Shown here one piece after another: positions 34,196 to 42,172 of a DNA stretch of 64,000 nucleotides. A model generated the notes under the pieces. That model ran no database searches, was not told the origin of the DNA, and saw nothing but the letters and a program-made list of their open reading frames with translations. Every line of letters starts with the position of its first letter. Position 1 is the stretch's first letter. The stretch is from Streptomyces sp. CB02366 (GTDB taxonomy: Bacteria > Actinomycetota > Actinomycetes > Streptomycetales > Streptomycetaceae): the NCBI RefSeq assembly GCF_001905905.1, contig NZ_LIVT01000010.1, forward strand, positions 62,001-126,000, written 5' to 3'. The position numbers and the translations under genes are program-made.

Positions 34196-34707
34196 CCGGC
34201 ACCCCGGCGGCGCGCGTCGAGCCGATGCGCGCCGTGCACGCCGAGGGAGTCCTCACGGTCTACGGCCTCGGCATCGACGAGGGGAACGCCACCTTCGAGA
34301 CCGCCGCCCCCGCCTGGCCGGTCTTCGACGCCGCCCGGCTGCCCGGACACCGGTACGTGGCCCTCGACCGCACCGGCACCGTGCTCGGCTGGACCGCCGC
34401 GTCCGCGGTCTCCGACCGGTGCGCGTACGCCGGCGTGGTCGAGCACTCCGTGTACGTGCACCCCGACGCCCGCGGCCGGGGCATCGCACGGTCCCTCCTG
34501 GAAGCCCTCATCGACTCGACCGAGGCGGCGGGCATCTGGACGATCCAGTCCGGCGTCTTCCCCGAGAACACCGCCAGCCTCGCCCTGCATCGCGGCCTCG
34601 GCTTCCGGCAGATCGGCCTCCGCGAACGTATCGGCCGGCATCGCGGGACCTGGCGGGACGTCGTCCTGATCGAACGGAGGAGCCCGGTCGTGGGACAGGA
34701 CGCATGA
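34192..34707 (+). CDS. arsN1: ArsN1-like GNAT N-acetyltransferase
   Basis: A 171-residue GNAT enzyme close to phosphinothricin acetyltransferases: GIDEGNATFETAAP near the N-terminus, VYVHPDARGRGIARSLLEALI as acetyl-CoA loop and ENTASLALHRGLGFRQIG. In arsenic operons such enzymes (ArsN1) acetylate the antibiotic arsinothricin or trivalent organoarsenical amino acids. The ATGA overlap with arsC shows it is translated as part of the ars operon, which is the main reason for this call rather than plain PAT. Confidence 0.8.
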   Translation: MTGTPAARVEPMRAVHAEGVLTVYGLGIDEGNATFETAAPAWPVFDAARLPGHRYVALDRTGTVLGWTAASAVSDRCAYAGVVEHSVYVHPDARGRGIARSLLEALIDSTEAAGIWTIQSGVFPENTASLALHRGLGFRQIGLRERIGRHRGTWRDVVLIERRSPVVGQDA

Positions 34708-34794
34708 GGGGCGGTGCGTCCGCGGAGGGCGGCCGCCTTCCTTGTTGCCCAGCGCCTCGTACGACCTCGTGCTGCAGCGCGAGGTTGCAGCGAG

Positions 34795-34937
34795 GTATTG
34801 CAGCTCGGTATTGCATCACGGTGCTGCGTCTCGGTATTGCATCCCGGTATTGCAACGCGGTATTACATCCCGGTATTGCGGCGCGCTATTGCATCACAGT
34901 ATTGCGCCACGATATTGAATCCCGGTACTGCGAACCC
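34795..34937 (+). repeat. Eleven tandem copies of a 13-bp repeat
   Basis: Eleven contiguous 13-bp units, consensus GTATTGCATCNCG, run from 34795 to 34937. Two imperfect shorter units precede them. The array is AT-richer than the rest of the window and has no stop codon in the forward frames, since 13 is not divisible by 3. It starts about 90 bp after the ars operon. Confidence 0.9.
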
Positions 34938-35402
34938 GCATCGCGCGCAGGAGAGGGCGGGGCGTCGAGGCGGTATCGGCGCAAGCGCACCCGCATCGCT
35001 GGGGCCGCCCCGGCGACAGGGGCCGGTGAACCGGCCCTGCTCCGGTCCTGGTCTGGCTCTGAATCAGCCCTGATCTGGTCCTGGCCTGACCTGGCCTGAT
35101 CCGGTCAGGCCGGCCGGTGCGAGGTCGCCGTGCCGCCCACGCCCCCGCATGGGAAATTCATCCGAAGGGAAGGGCGGCCGCTAAATCCTGCTGGACCCAT
35201 CTACTTTTCTCTATTCGCCGGGGAATCCGCGTCGGTCCCGCCGTGTTCCTCTGGGTCACGCTGCGGATTTGGCTCAGGGGCGGCGGATATGTCAAAGTCT
35301 CGACAGCGTGAGAATGCTGTCCGGTCGAGGTGGAATTCGCCCCGTACCGTCTTTCAGCCATGACCTGAATCCGATGTAACCGAAGCGCAGCAGGAGAACT
35401 TC
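34938..35402. other. Intergenic stretch with lower GC
   Basis: After the 13-bp array, 35035-35110 contains degenerate CTGGTCCTGGCCTGACCTGG repeats. From 35150 to 35300 the GC content falls (CTACTTTTCTCTATTCG), which suggests promoter or foreign sequence. No gene is convincing until the small ORF at 35403. Confidence 0.55.
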
Positions 35403-35579
35403 ATGGGCCCCCGTGCAGGCATGAGCGTCGACGTCCACCCTCGTGAACTTCCGATCGTTCTGATCGGTACGGGCGGCGGGGCCCTCGCGCTGTGGGCGGA
35501 CGTGCCCCCCGAGATCGCCGTCCCGGCCGCGCTCCTGATCCTGCTCGACATCCGGATGCGGTTCCGGCGTCGCACCTGA
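35403..35579 (+). CDS. 58-residue small membrane protein
   Basis: A short gene behind CAGGAG encodes a 58-residue protein: a polar start (MGPRAGMSVDVHPRELP), a hydrophobic segment (IVLIGTGGGALALW), PPEIAVPAALLILLD and a basic end (RMRFRRRT). Codon usage is normal and it is followed by a strong bidirectional terminator. The function is unknown. Confidence 0.6.
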   Translation: MGPRAGMSVDVHPRELPIVLIGTGGGALALWADVPPEIAVPAALLILLDIRMRFRRRT

Positions 35580-35608
35580 CGACATCCCTGAGAGGACCCA
35601 GCACACCC

Positions 35609-35652
35609 AGAAGCCCCCCACCACGCGGAAAAACCGCAGGTGGAGGGCTTCT
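35609..35652. terminator. Bidirectional terminator between small membrane gene and gpmA
   Basis: Outer arms AGAAGCCCCCCACC and GGTGGAGGGCTTCT (one mismatch) enclose an inner GCGG-AAAAA-CCGC stem. It sits in the 80-bp convergent gap and could end both transcripts. Confidence 0.85.
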
Positions 35653-35662
35653 TCGGAGCTGC

Positions 35663-36424
35663 CTACTTCTTCTTGCCCTGGTTCTTCACGGCCTCGATGG
35701 CGGCCTTCGCCGCCTCCGGGTCGAGGTACGTGCCGCCCGGCTTCAGCGGCGTGAAGTCGGCGTCCAGCTCGTAGGAGAGCGGGATGCCGGTCGGGATGTT
35801 GAGGCCCGCGATGTCCTCGTCCGAGATGCCGTCCAGGTGCTTCACCAGGGCGCGGAGGCTGTTGCCGTGGGCGGCGACCAGGACCGTGCGGCCGGTGAGG
35901 AGGTCCGGGACGATGCTGTCGAACCAGTACGGGAGCATGCGGACGACGACGTCCTTCAGGCACTCCGTGTCCGGGCGCAGCTCCGGCGGGAGGGTCGCGT
36001 AGCGGGGGTCGTCGAACTGGCTGTACTCGGCGTCGCGGGCCAGCGGCGGCGGCGGGGTGTCGTACGAGCGGCGCCAGAGCATGAACTGCTCCTCGCCGAA
36101 CTCGGCGAGCGTCTGCGCCTTGTCCTTGCCCTGGAGCGCGCCGTAGTGGCGCTCGTTCAGGCGCCAGGAGCGGCGGACCGGGATCCAGAGGCGGTCGGCG
36201 GACTCCAGGGCCAGCTGCGCGGTGCGGATCGCGCGGCGCTGGAGGGAGGTGTGCAGGACATCGGGGAGCAGACCGGCGTCCTTGAGCAGCTCACCGCCCC
36301 GGACCGCTTCCTTCTCGCCCTTCTCGGTGAGGTTGACGTCCACCCAACCGGTGAACAGGTTCTTCGCGTTCCATTCGCTCTCGCCGTGGCGGAGGAGGAT
36401 CAGCTTGTACGGTGCGTCGGCCAT
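35663..36424 (-). CDS. gpmA: 2,3-bisphosphoglycerate-dependent phosphoglycerate mutase
   Basis: A 253-residue glycolytic enzyme that interconverts 3- and 2-phosphoglycerate. The phosphohistidine motif [10 protein letters not shown] has catalytic His13, [11 protein letters not shown]-like [10 protein letters not shown] is intact, and the second histidine is in [15 protein letters not shown]. Length and motifs are standard. TACGCT (36432-36437, reverse strand) leaves 7 nt to the ATG, so the mRNA is probably leaderless. Confidence 0.97.
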   Translation of the reverse strand: MADAPYKLILLRHGESEWNAKNLFTGWVDVNLTEKGEKEAVRGGELLKDAGLLPDVLHTSLQRRAIRTAQLALESADRLWIPVRRSWRLNERHYGALQGKDKAQTLAEFGEEQFMLWRRSYDTPPPPLARDAEYSQFDDPRYATLPPELRPDTECLKDVVVRMLPYWFDSIVPDLLTGRTVLVAAHGNSLRALVKHLDGISDEDIAGLNIPTGIPLSYELDADFTPLKPGGTYLDPEAAKAAIEAVKNQGKKK

Positions 36425-36680
36425 GAGTCCGAGCGTAATCGAACCCCCGCGGCGTCCGCGCGCCCGCCCGTAACGCGGACAACGCCGCTGCGCAGGCGTC
36501 CGGCGCGCGGACGATTGACGGTGGGCGTCAATCCACTGGCGGCCGGGGACCTGGGCTTCGTAAGGTCTCGTACTGCGTCGGGGGTGTTACCCGGAGCCCG
36601 GATCGCAGGCGCGGTCCCGCATGCGCGGTTCCGCATCGGCGGTCCCGTGTCCGTACGTCCGTCCCGTGGGGGGAATCCTT

Positions 36681-38078
36681 ATGTCCGTCGCCGGCCTGAG
36701 AGCAGCCGCCCGCGAGACCGTCAGCGGGATGCCGCGCGAGTTCTGGTGGCTGTGGACCAGCACCCTGGTCAACCGCCTCGGGGCGTTCGTCGCGACCTTC
36801 ATGGCCCTCTACCTGACCCTGGACCGGGGCTACTCCGCGTCGTACGCCGGGCTCGTCGCCGCGCTCCACGGGCTCGGCGGGGTCATCTCCTCGCTCGGCG
36901 CGGGCGTCATGACCGACCGGCTCGGGCGGCGGCCCACCATGCTGATCGCGCAGACGTCGACCGCCGTGTCGGTGGCGGTGCTCGGGTTCATGCAGCACCC
37001 GTTCGCCATCGCCGCCGTGGCGTTCTTCGTCGGGATGGCGAGCAACGCCTCGCGGCCCGCCGTCCAGGCGATGATGGCGGACATCGTTCCCCCCGAGGAC
37101 CGGGTGCGGGCCTTCTCGCTCAACTACTGGGCCATCAACCTCGGCTTCGCGATCTCCTCCGCCGGGGCCGGGTTCATCGCCGAGTACAGCTACCTCGCCG
37201 GCTTCCTGGGCGAGGCCCTGATGACCCTCGTCTGCGCCGTCCTCGTCTTCGTGAAGGTGCCGGAGTCGCGGCCCGAGGAGACGGTGGTGAAGTCCGTCGG
37301 CGGCAAGCGGCCCCAGGACGAGGTGCGGCTGACGACCGTCCTGCGCGACGGGCGCTTCATGGGCGTCGTGGGGCTCTCGTTCCTGGTGTCGCTGATCTTC
37401 ATGCAGGGGTACGTGGCGCTGCCGGTGGCGATGGGCGCGGACGGGCTCTCCAGCTCCGACTTCGGTACCGCCATCGCCGTCAACGGCGTGCTGATCGTGG
37501 TCCTCCAGATCCCCGTCACCCGGTTCATCCAGGACCGCGACCCGCGTCTGCTGCTGATCGCCTCCTCGCTGCTCGCCGGGTACGGCTTCGGGCTGACCGC
37601 CTTCGCCGGGTCCGTCGCCGTGTACGCCCTCACCGTGTGCGTCTGGACCCTGGCCGAGATCGTGAACGCGCCCACCCAGACCGGGCTGGTCGTGCAGCTG
37701 TCGCCCGCCCGGGGCCGGGGGCGCTACCAGGGCATGTACACGATGTCCTGGTCGGTGGCCGCGCTCGTCGCGCCGCTGATGTCCGGCTTCGTCATCGACC
37801 ACTACGGGGCCGCCTGGCTCTGGGCCGCCTGCGCCGTGATCGGCACTGTCGCCGGCCTCGGCTACTGGCTGCTGATGCGCGACCTGCCGCGCGAGGCGCC
37901 GGCCGTGGCGGACGTGCTGCCCGAACCCGCGCCCGTCCCCGCCGGGGCGCGGCCCGACCAGGCCGAGCCGGAGGCCGCCCCCGCGGCGGCGATGGAAGCC
38001 GCAGCCGCGCCCGGACCCGCGGCGGCGGTGGAGGCCGAGCCCGCGTCCACGGCGGCCGAGGCGGAACGGGCCCGCTGA
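36681..38078 (+). CDS. MFS transporter with acidic Ala/Pro-rich tail
   Basis: A 465-residue major facilitator with about twelve spans and the loop-2 motif GVMTDRLGRRPTM. The last 65 residues are an Ala/Pro/Glu-rich cytosolic tail. It is related to drug/H+ antiporters of the MdtH type; the substrate is unknown. The ATG at 36681 is preferred since an upstream frame is low-complexity. A strong terminator follows. Confidence 0.87.
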   Translation: MSVAGLRAAARETVSGMPREFWWLWTSTLVNRLGAFVATFMALYLTLDRGYSASYAGLVAALHGLGGVISSLGAGVMTDRLGRRPTMLIAQTSTAVSVAVLGFMQHPFAIAAVAFFVGMASNASRPAVQAMMADIVPPEDRVRAFSLNYWAINLGFAISSAGAGFIAEYSYLAGFLGEALMTLVCAVLVFVKVPESRPEETVVKSVGGKRPQDEVRLTTVLRDGRFMGVVGLSFLVSLIFMQGYVALPVAMGADGLSSSDFGTAIAVNGVLIVVLQIPVTRFIQDRDPRLLLIASSLLAGYGFGLTAFAGSVAVYALTVCVWTLAEIVNAPTQTGLVVQLSPARGRGRYQGMYTMSWSVAALVAPLMSGFVIDHYGAAWLWAACAVIGTVAGLGYWLLMRDLPREAPAVADVLPEPAPVPAGARPDQAEPEAAPAAAMEAAAAPGPAAAVEAEPASTAAEAERAR

Positions 38079-38124
38079 CCCCGGCCCGCCGCTCGGCCTC
38101 GCCGCCTCCCGGCCCCGTACGCCG

Positions 38125-38160
38125 ACGGCGCCCGCCCGGAGAGATCCGGGCGGGCGCCGT
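38125..38160. terminator. Perfect 16-bp hairpin terminator
   Basis: A perfect 16-bp inverted repeat with a GAGA tetraloop (38125-38140 and 38145-38160) lies between the convergent MFS gene and the Cys-rich gene. Confidence 0.88.
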
Positions 38161-38213
38161 GCGTCGCGTCAGCGGTACCGCCGCGTGGTGCGCCTACGGC
38201 TGCGCGGTGCGGG

Positions 38214-38363
38214 TCAGCCGCAGCAGCCGCCGCACTGGCACGGGGCGCCGGACTGGCAGCCGCACCCGCAGCCCGACCCGCAGCCGCAGGCGCCGAGCAC
38301 GGTCGGGCGCACCACTTCGGTCGGGGTCTCCTGCTGGGTGTCGGTCATGGGGGAATCGGCCAT
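38214..38363 (-). CDS. 49-residue Cys-rich, metallothionein-like protein
   Basis: A tiny protein with an acidic N-terminal half (MADSPMTDTQQETPTEVV) and a C-terminal half holding nine cysteines in about 25 residues (CGCGSGCGCGC, then CQCGGCC). The alternating CxC and CxxC pattern is like a metallothionein and suggests binding of several soft metal ions. GAGGAGG sits just ahead of the ATG, which supports translation. It lies next to phoU. The function is unknown and the metal is inferred only. Confidence 0.7.
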   Translation of the reverse strand: MADSPMTDTQQETPTEVVRPTVLGACGCGSGCGCGCQSGAPCQCGGCCG

Positions 38364-38555
38364 GGTCCCTCCTCGGGGGCGTACGGCTGGGGCGGCCGTC
38401 GGCATGGAGCGCCGCCCCCGCCCCATTGCATGCCCATCCCGGCGGGCGCATCAACGGCGCACACGCGCAGGAACACGAGTGCGAATCGGGTACGCCGGCG
38501 ACGCCCCGGGACCGAGGAGGGGCGAGGAGGGGCCCGCCCCGTGCCCCGTCCCGCC

Positions 38556-39233
38556 TTACGCGCCCTCGACCGGCGCCGCCGCCTGGAGCTCGTCCGCGTG
38601 CTCGCCCGTCACCAGGTACACGACCCGCTTGGCCACCGACACCGCGTGGTCCGCGAAGCGCTCGTAGTAGCGGCCCAGCAGCGTCACGTCGACCGCCGTC
38701 TCGATGCCGTGCTTCCAGCGGTCGTCCATCAGGTGCTGGAACAGCGTGCGGTGCAGCTGGTCCATCTCGTCGTCGTCCTGCTCCAGCTGGAGGGCCAGGT
38801 CGACGTCCTTGGTGATGATGACCTCGGCCGCCTTCGCCATCAGGCGCTGGGCGAGCTGGCCCATCTCCAGGATGGTGGCGTGCAGGTCGCGCGGGACCGC
38901 CGACTGCGGGAAACGCAGGCGGGCCAGCTTCGCCACGTGCTGGGCCAGGTCGCCCGAGCGCTCCAGGTCGGCGCTCATCCGCAGCGAGGTCACCACGATG
39001 CGCAGGTCGGTCGCCACCGGCTGCTGCCGGGCCAGGAGCGCGATGGCGCGGGCCTCCAGGTCGTGCTGGAGGTCGTCCACCTTCTGGTCCCCGGCGATCA
39101 CGTTCTCCGCCAGGGTCAGGTCGGCGTCGAGCATGGACGTGGTGGCCCGCCCGATCGCCGAGCCGACCAGCCGTGCCATCTCGACCAGGCCCTCTCCGAT
39201 CGAATCGAGTTCCTCGTGGTAAGCGTCGCGCAT
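38556..39233 (-). CDS. phoU: PhoU phosphate-uptake regulator
   Basis: A 225-residue protein of two three-helix PhoU domains (EMARLVGSAI, DLQHDLEARAIALLARQQPVATDLR; second domain MGQLAQRLMAKAAEVI, YERFADHAVSVAKRVVYLVTG). PhoU links the Pst phosphate transporter to the PhoR sensor kinase. The metal-binding ExxxD motifs are present. It is divergent from phoR-phoP, with a PHO box in between, so PhoP probably controls it. Confidence 0.95.
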   Translation of the reverse strand: MRDAYHEELDSIGEGLVEMARLVGSAIGRATTSMLDADLTLAENVIAGDQKVDDLQHDLEARAIALLARQQPVATDLRIVVTSLRMSADLERSGDLAQHVAKLARLRFPQSAVPRDLHATILEMGQLAQRLMAKAAEVIITKDVDLALQLEQDDDEMDQLHRTLFQHLMDDRWKHGIETAVDVTLLGRYYERFADHAVSVAKRVVYLVTGEHADELQAAAPVEGA

Positions 39234-39325
39234 GGGAAGTCCCTCTCCAGTTCCAACTGAGGCCGGGGTCTCGGACCGACCCCCACGGTGCCACGGTGGG
39301 GGCGCAACGCGTCCGGATCCGGCCC

Positions 39326-39358
39326 CCTAAGTGAACCGGCCCCCACCCCTCGGTGAAC
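39326..39358 (-). promoter_or_regulatory. PHO box (PhoP binding site) between phoU and phoRP
   Basis: On the reverse strand three 11-bp direct-repeat units follow each other exactly: GTTCACCGAGG, GGTGGGGGCCG and GTTCACTTAGG. The outer two match the GTTCACC core of Streptomyces PHO boxes; the middle unit is degenerate. The site lies in the phoU-phoRP divergent region. Confidence 0.85.
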
Positions 39359-39431
39359 TCTGGGCGACGAGTGTTCGAGATGGCACTCGGACGGCTGGGA
39401 GGGACTCGTCGCACCCGCATAACCTTGAAGC

Positions 39432-40694
39432 ATGGACGTGAACGCGGCGGTCGCCGCAGCAGCAGCGATCGCCGGGCTGTGCACCGGTGTGATCGCCATG
39501 CTGGCGTTCCGCTGGAGCGAGCGCGACCTGAAACGGCCCACGCGCACGTCGCTGCGGCCGGACGGCAACGCGGCCCTTCCCCCCGGAGTGGACACCGTCC
39601 TCTCCGTCCTCAGCTCCTCCGCCGTCGTCCTCGACGAGAGCGACGGCGTGGTGAAGGCCAGCTCGGCGGCGTACGCCCTGGGCCTGGTCAGGGGCGGCCG
39701 GCTGGCCGTGGAGCCCATGCTCAACATGGCCAGGGACACCCGGCGGGACGGCGAGATACGGCAGGTGGAGCTGGACCTGCCCCGGCGCGGCACGGGCCGG
39801 GGGGACACCCTCGCCGTATCGGCCCGGGTGGCCCCGCTGGGCTCGCGCCTGGTGCTGCTGCTGGTGGAGGACCTCACCGAGGCCCGCCGGATAGAAGCGG
39901 TACGGCGCGACTTCGTCGCCAACGTCAGCCATGAGCTGAAGACCCCGACCGGGGCGCTCTCGCTGCTGTCCGAGGCGGTCATGGACGCCTCCGACGACCC
40001 GGAGGCGGTGGAGCGGTTCGCCGGACGGATGCAGATCGAGGCGACCCGGCTGACCAACCTCGTACAGGAGCTCATCGACCTCTCCCGGGTGCAGAACGAC
40101 GACCCGCTGGAGGACGCCGAGCCGGTCAAGGTGGAGACGCTGGTCGCCGAGGCGATCGACCGCTGCCGCCAGCAGGCCGGCTCCAAGCAGATCACCATGG
40201 CCTCCGCGGGGGTCGAGGGCCTCACGGTCTGGGGCAACCGCGGCCAGCTCGTCGGCGCCCTCGGCAACCTCGTCGAGAACGCCGTCAACTACAGTCCCGC
40301 CCACACCCGCGTCGGCATCGCCGCACGCCGCCTCGCCTCCCCGGGCGGGGACCTCATCGAGATCGCCGTGACCGACCAGGGCATCGGCATCTCCGAGAAG
40401 GACCGCGAACGGGTCTTCGAACGGTTCTACCGCGTCGATCCCGCCCGCTCACGGGCCACCGGTGGCACCGGTCTCGGCCTCGCCATCGTCAAGCACGTGG
40501 CCGCCTCGCACGGCGGGGAGGTCACCGTCTGGAGCTCCGAGGGCCAGGGCTCCACCTTCACCCTCAGGCTCCCCGAAACGGGCGCCACGAGGGAGCGCAC
40601 CACCGGCGGACCGCTGGTCGTCAACGGCGACGACGAGGGGCCGTACGAGACCGACACCTTTGACCCGATCCCCGCCCCGGAGGCTCTTCCGTGA
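39432..40694 (+). CDS. phoR: Sensor histidine kinase PhoR (SenX3-like)
   Basis: A 420-residue membrane kinase that senses phosphate status with PhoU/Pst. It has a single N-terminal anchor (about 5-27), a PAS-like region (about 50-150), the phosphorylated histidine in FVANVSHELKTP and an ATPase domain (N-box NLVENAVNYSP, DQGIGI, GGTGLGLAI). Unlike E. coli PhoR it has almost no extracytoplasmic part. TAACCT at 39420-39425 leaves 6 nt to the ATG, a leaderless start. The stop overlaps the phoP start. Confidence 0.95.
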   Translation: MDVNAAVAAAAAIAGLCTGVIAMLAFRWSERDLKRPTRTSLRPDGNAALPPGVDTVLSVLSSSAVVLDESDGVVKASSAAYALGLVRGGRLAVEPMLNMARDTRRDGEIRQVELDLPRRGTGRGDTLAVSARVAPLGSRLVLLLVEDLTEARRIEAVRRDFVANVSHELKTPTGALSLLSEAVMDASDDPEAVERFAGRMQIEATRLTNLVQELIDLSRVQNDDPLEDAEPVKVETLVAEAIDRCRQQAGSKQITMASAGVEGLTVWGNRGQLVGALGNLVENAVNYSPAHTRVGIAARRLASPGGDLIEIAVTDQGIGISEKDRERVFERFYRVDPARSRATGGTGLGLAIVKHVAASHGGEVTVWSSEGQGSTFTLRLPETGATRERTTGGPLVVNGDDEGPYETDTFDPIPAPEALP

Positions 40695-41371
40695 CCCGAG
40701 TGCTTGTCGTCGAGGATGAGGAATCCTTCAGCGACGCCCTGTCCTACATGCTGCGCAAGGAAGGGTTCGAGGTCGCCATCGCGGCGACCGGCCCCGACGG
40801 CCTCGACGAGTTCGAGCGCAACGGCGCCGACCTGGTCCTCCTCGACCTGATGCTGCCCGGCCTGCCCGGCACCGAGGTGTGCCGCCAGCTCCGCAGCCGC
40901 TCCAACGTCCCGGTGATCATGGTGACCGCCAAGGACAGCGAGATCGACAAGGTCGTCGGGTTGGAGATAGGAGCCGACGACTACGTCACCAAGCCCTTCT
41001 CCTCCCGTGAGCTCGTCGCCCGCATCCGGGCCGTCCTGCGCCGCCGCGGCGAGCCGGAGGAGGTCACCCCGGCCGCCCTGGAGGCGGGCCCGGTCCGGAT
41101 GGACGTCGACCGGCACGTGGTCACCGTCTCGGGCGGCAAGGTCGACCTCCCGCTCAAGGAGTTCGACCTGCTGGAGATGCTCCTGCGCAACGCGGGCCGC
41201 GTGCTGACCCGGATGCAGCTCATCGACCGGGTCTGGGGCGCGGACTACGTCGGCGACACCAAGACCCTCGACGTCCACGTGAAGCGTCTGCGCGCCAAGA
41301 TCGAACCCGACCCGGGCGCCCCGCGCTACCTCGTCACCGTGCGCGGCCTGGGGTACAAGTTCGAGCCGTAG
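40691..41371 (+). CDS. phoP: Response regulator PhoP
   Basis: A 226-residue OmpR-type regulator. The receiver has the phosphoacceptor Asp52 (LVLLDLMLPG) and conserved Lys in YVTKPF. The C-terminal winged helix reads DLPLKEFDLLEMLL and TLDVHVKRLRAKIE. Phosphorylated PhoP binds PHO boxes and governs phosphate scavenging and antibiotic timing. The GTG start overlaps the phoR stop. A very strong terminator follows. Confidence 0.97.
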   Translation: MTRVLVVEDEESFSDALSYMLRKEGFEVAIAATGPDGLDEFERNGADLVLLDLMLPGLPGTEVCRQLRSRSNVPVIMVTAKDSEIDKVVGLEIGADDYVTKPFSSRELVARIRAVLRRRGEPEEVTPAALEAGPVRMDVDRHVVTVSGGKVDLPLKEFDLLEMLLRNAGRVLTRMQLIDRVWGADYVGDTKTLDVHVKRLRAKIEPDPGAPRYLVTVRGLGYKFEP

Positions 41372-41387
41372 ACCGAACCGCACGGCG

Positions 41388-41439
41388 GGCGCATGCCGAA
41401 GGGCGCTTCCCGGCCGGGAAGCGCCCTTCGGCATGCGCC
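41388..41439. terminator. Bidirectional terminator with perfect 23-bp arms
   Basis: Arms 41388-41410 and 41417-41439 are perfectly complementary around CGGCCG, itself a palindrome. The structure ends phoP on one strand and the convergent lipoprotein gene on the other. Confidence 0.92.
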
Positions 41440-41479
41440 GGAAAACCGTCCGCGCGGTCACGGGGCCGGAGCCGCCGCG

Positions 41480-42172
41480 TCAGTGGGCCGCGGGCACCGC
41501 CGCGTCGCCCGTGCCCTGCGCGGCGGCGTCGCCCTGGGCCCCCGCCTCGCCCTGGGCGCCCTCGGCGCCCGGAGCGGGGGTCTCCGCCTCGCCGGCGGCC
41601 TCGCCGGAGGCGGAGGACGACGGCTTCGGGCTCGGCTGCCGGGCGGGCGCCTCCGCCTTCGGGCTGGGACCGAAGTCCTTGAAGAAGCCCTCGGCGGGGA
41701 AGACGCTGGCCCCGAGGGCGACGTCCCCGGTCCGGCTCAGCTTGAAGACGACCTGCTGGACGTCGCCGTCGCGAGCGGCCTCGCCGCCGTTCTCGATCAC
41801 GGCGGCGGCGTTGCCCTTGCCGCCGATGATGACCTGACCGCCGGCCGGGACCACGATCGGGCCCTTGCCCCCGGCGGCCTGGAGCTTCACCTCGGCGTTG
41901 CTGCCGGGCAGCGTGACGGCCTCCAGCACCTCGCGCTCGGAGCCCTCGTTGAACAGGGTCGCGACGACGGCGGCCGGGCCGTCCTCGCCGCCCTGGGGCT
42001 GCGTGATGACGTTGACGTTCTGGACCTTGATGCTGCCCACCGATGTGGCCGCGTTGTCCGGCCTGATCTTGAGCGTCTCGGCGTTGTTGCCCGCCGCGCA
42101 GGCGGACAGCGAGACGAACGAGAACGCGGTGGCGGTGGCGGCGAGAGCGCCGTGTCGAAGGCTGCGGCTCAC
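41480..42172 (-). CDS. DUF461-like secreted lipoprotein
   Basis: A 230-residue lipoprotein with lipobox LSAC, a central beta-rich domain (about 35-165: VQNVNVITQ, VVATLFNEGSEREVLEAVTLPG, VVPAGGQVIIGGKG) and a 60-residue Pro/Ala/Glu/Gly-rich tail. The domain resembles the copper-chaperone fold of DUF461/PCuAC, but the Met/His copper motif of true PCuAC proteins is not visible, so copper binding is doubtful. The gene lies between phoP and carD. The function is unknown. Confidence 0.75.
   Translation of the reverse strand: MSRSLRHGALAATATAFSFVSLSACAAGNNAETLKIRPDNAATSVGSIKVQNVNVITQPQGGEDGPAAVVATLFNEGSEREVLEAVTLPGSNAEVKLQAAGGKGPIVVPAGGQVIIGGKGNAAAVIENGGEAARDGDVQQVVFKLSRTGDVALGASVFPAEGFFKDFGPSPKAEAPARQPSPKPSSSASGEAAGEAETPAPGAEGAQGEAGAQGDAAAQGTGDAAVPAAH

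Noticed and set aside
34795-34937. CRISPR array
   Set aside because: The 13-bp units are contiguous without unique spacers, are too short, and no cas genes are nearby.
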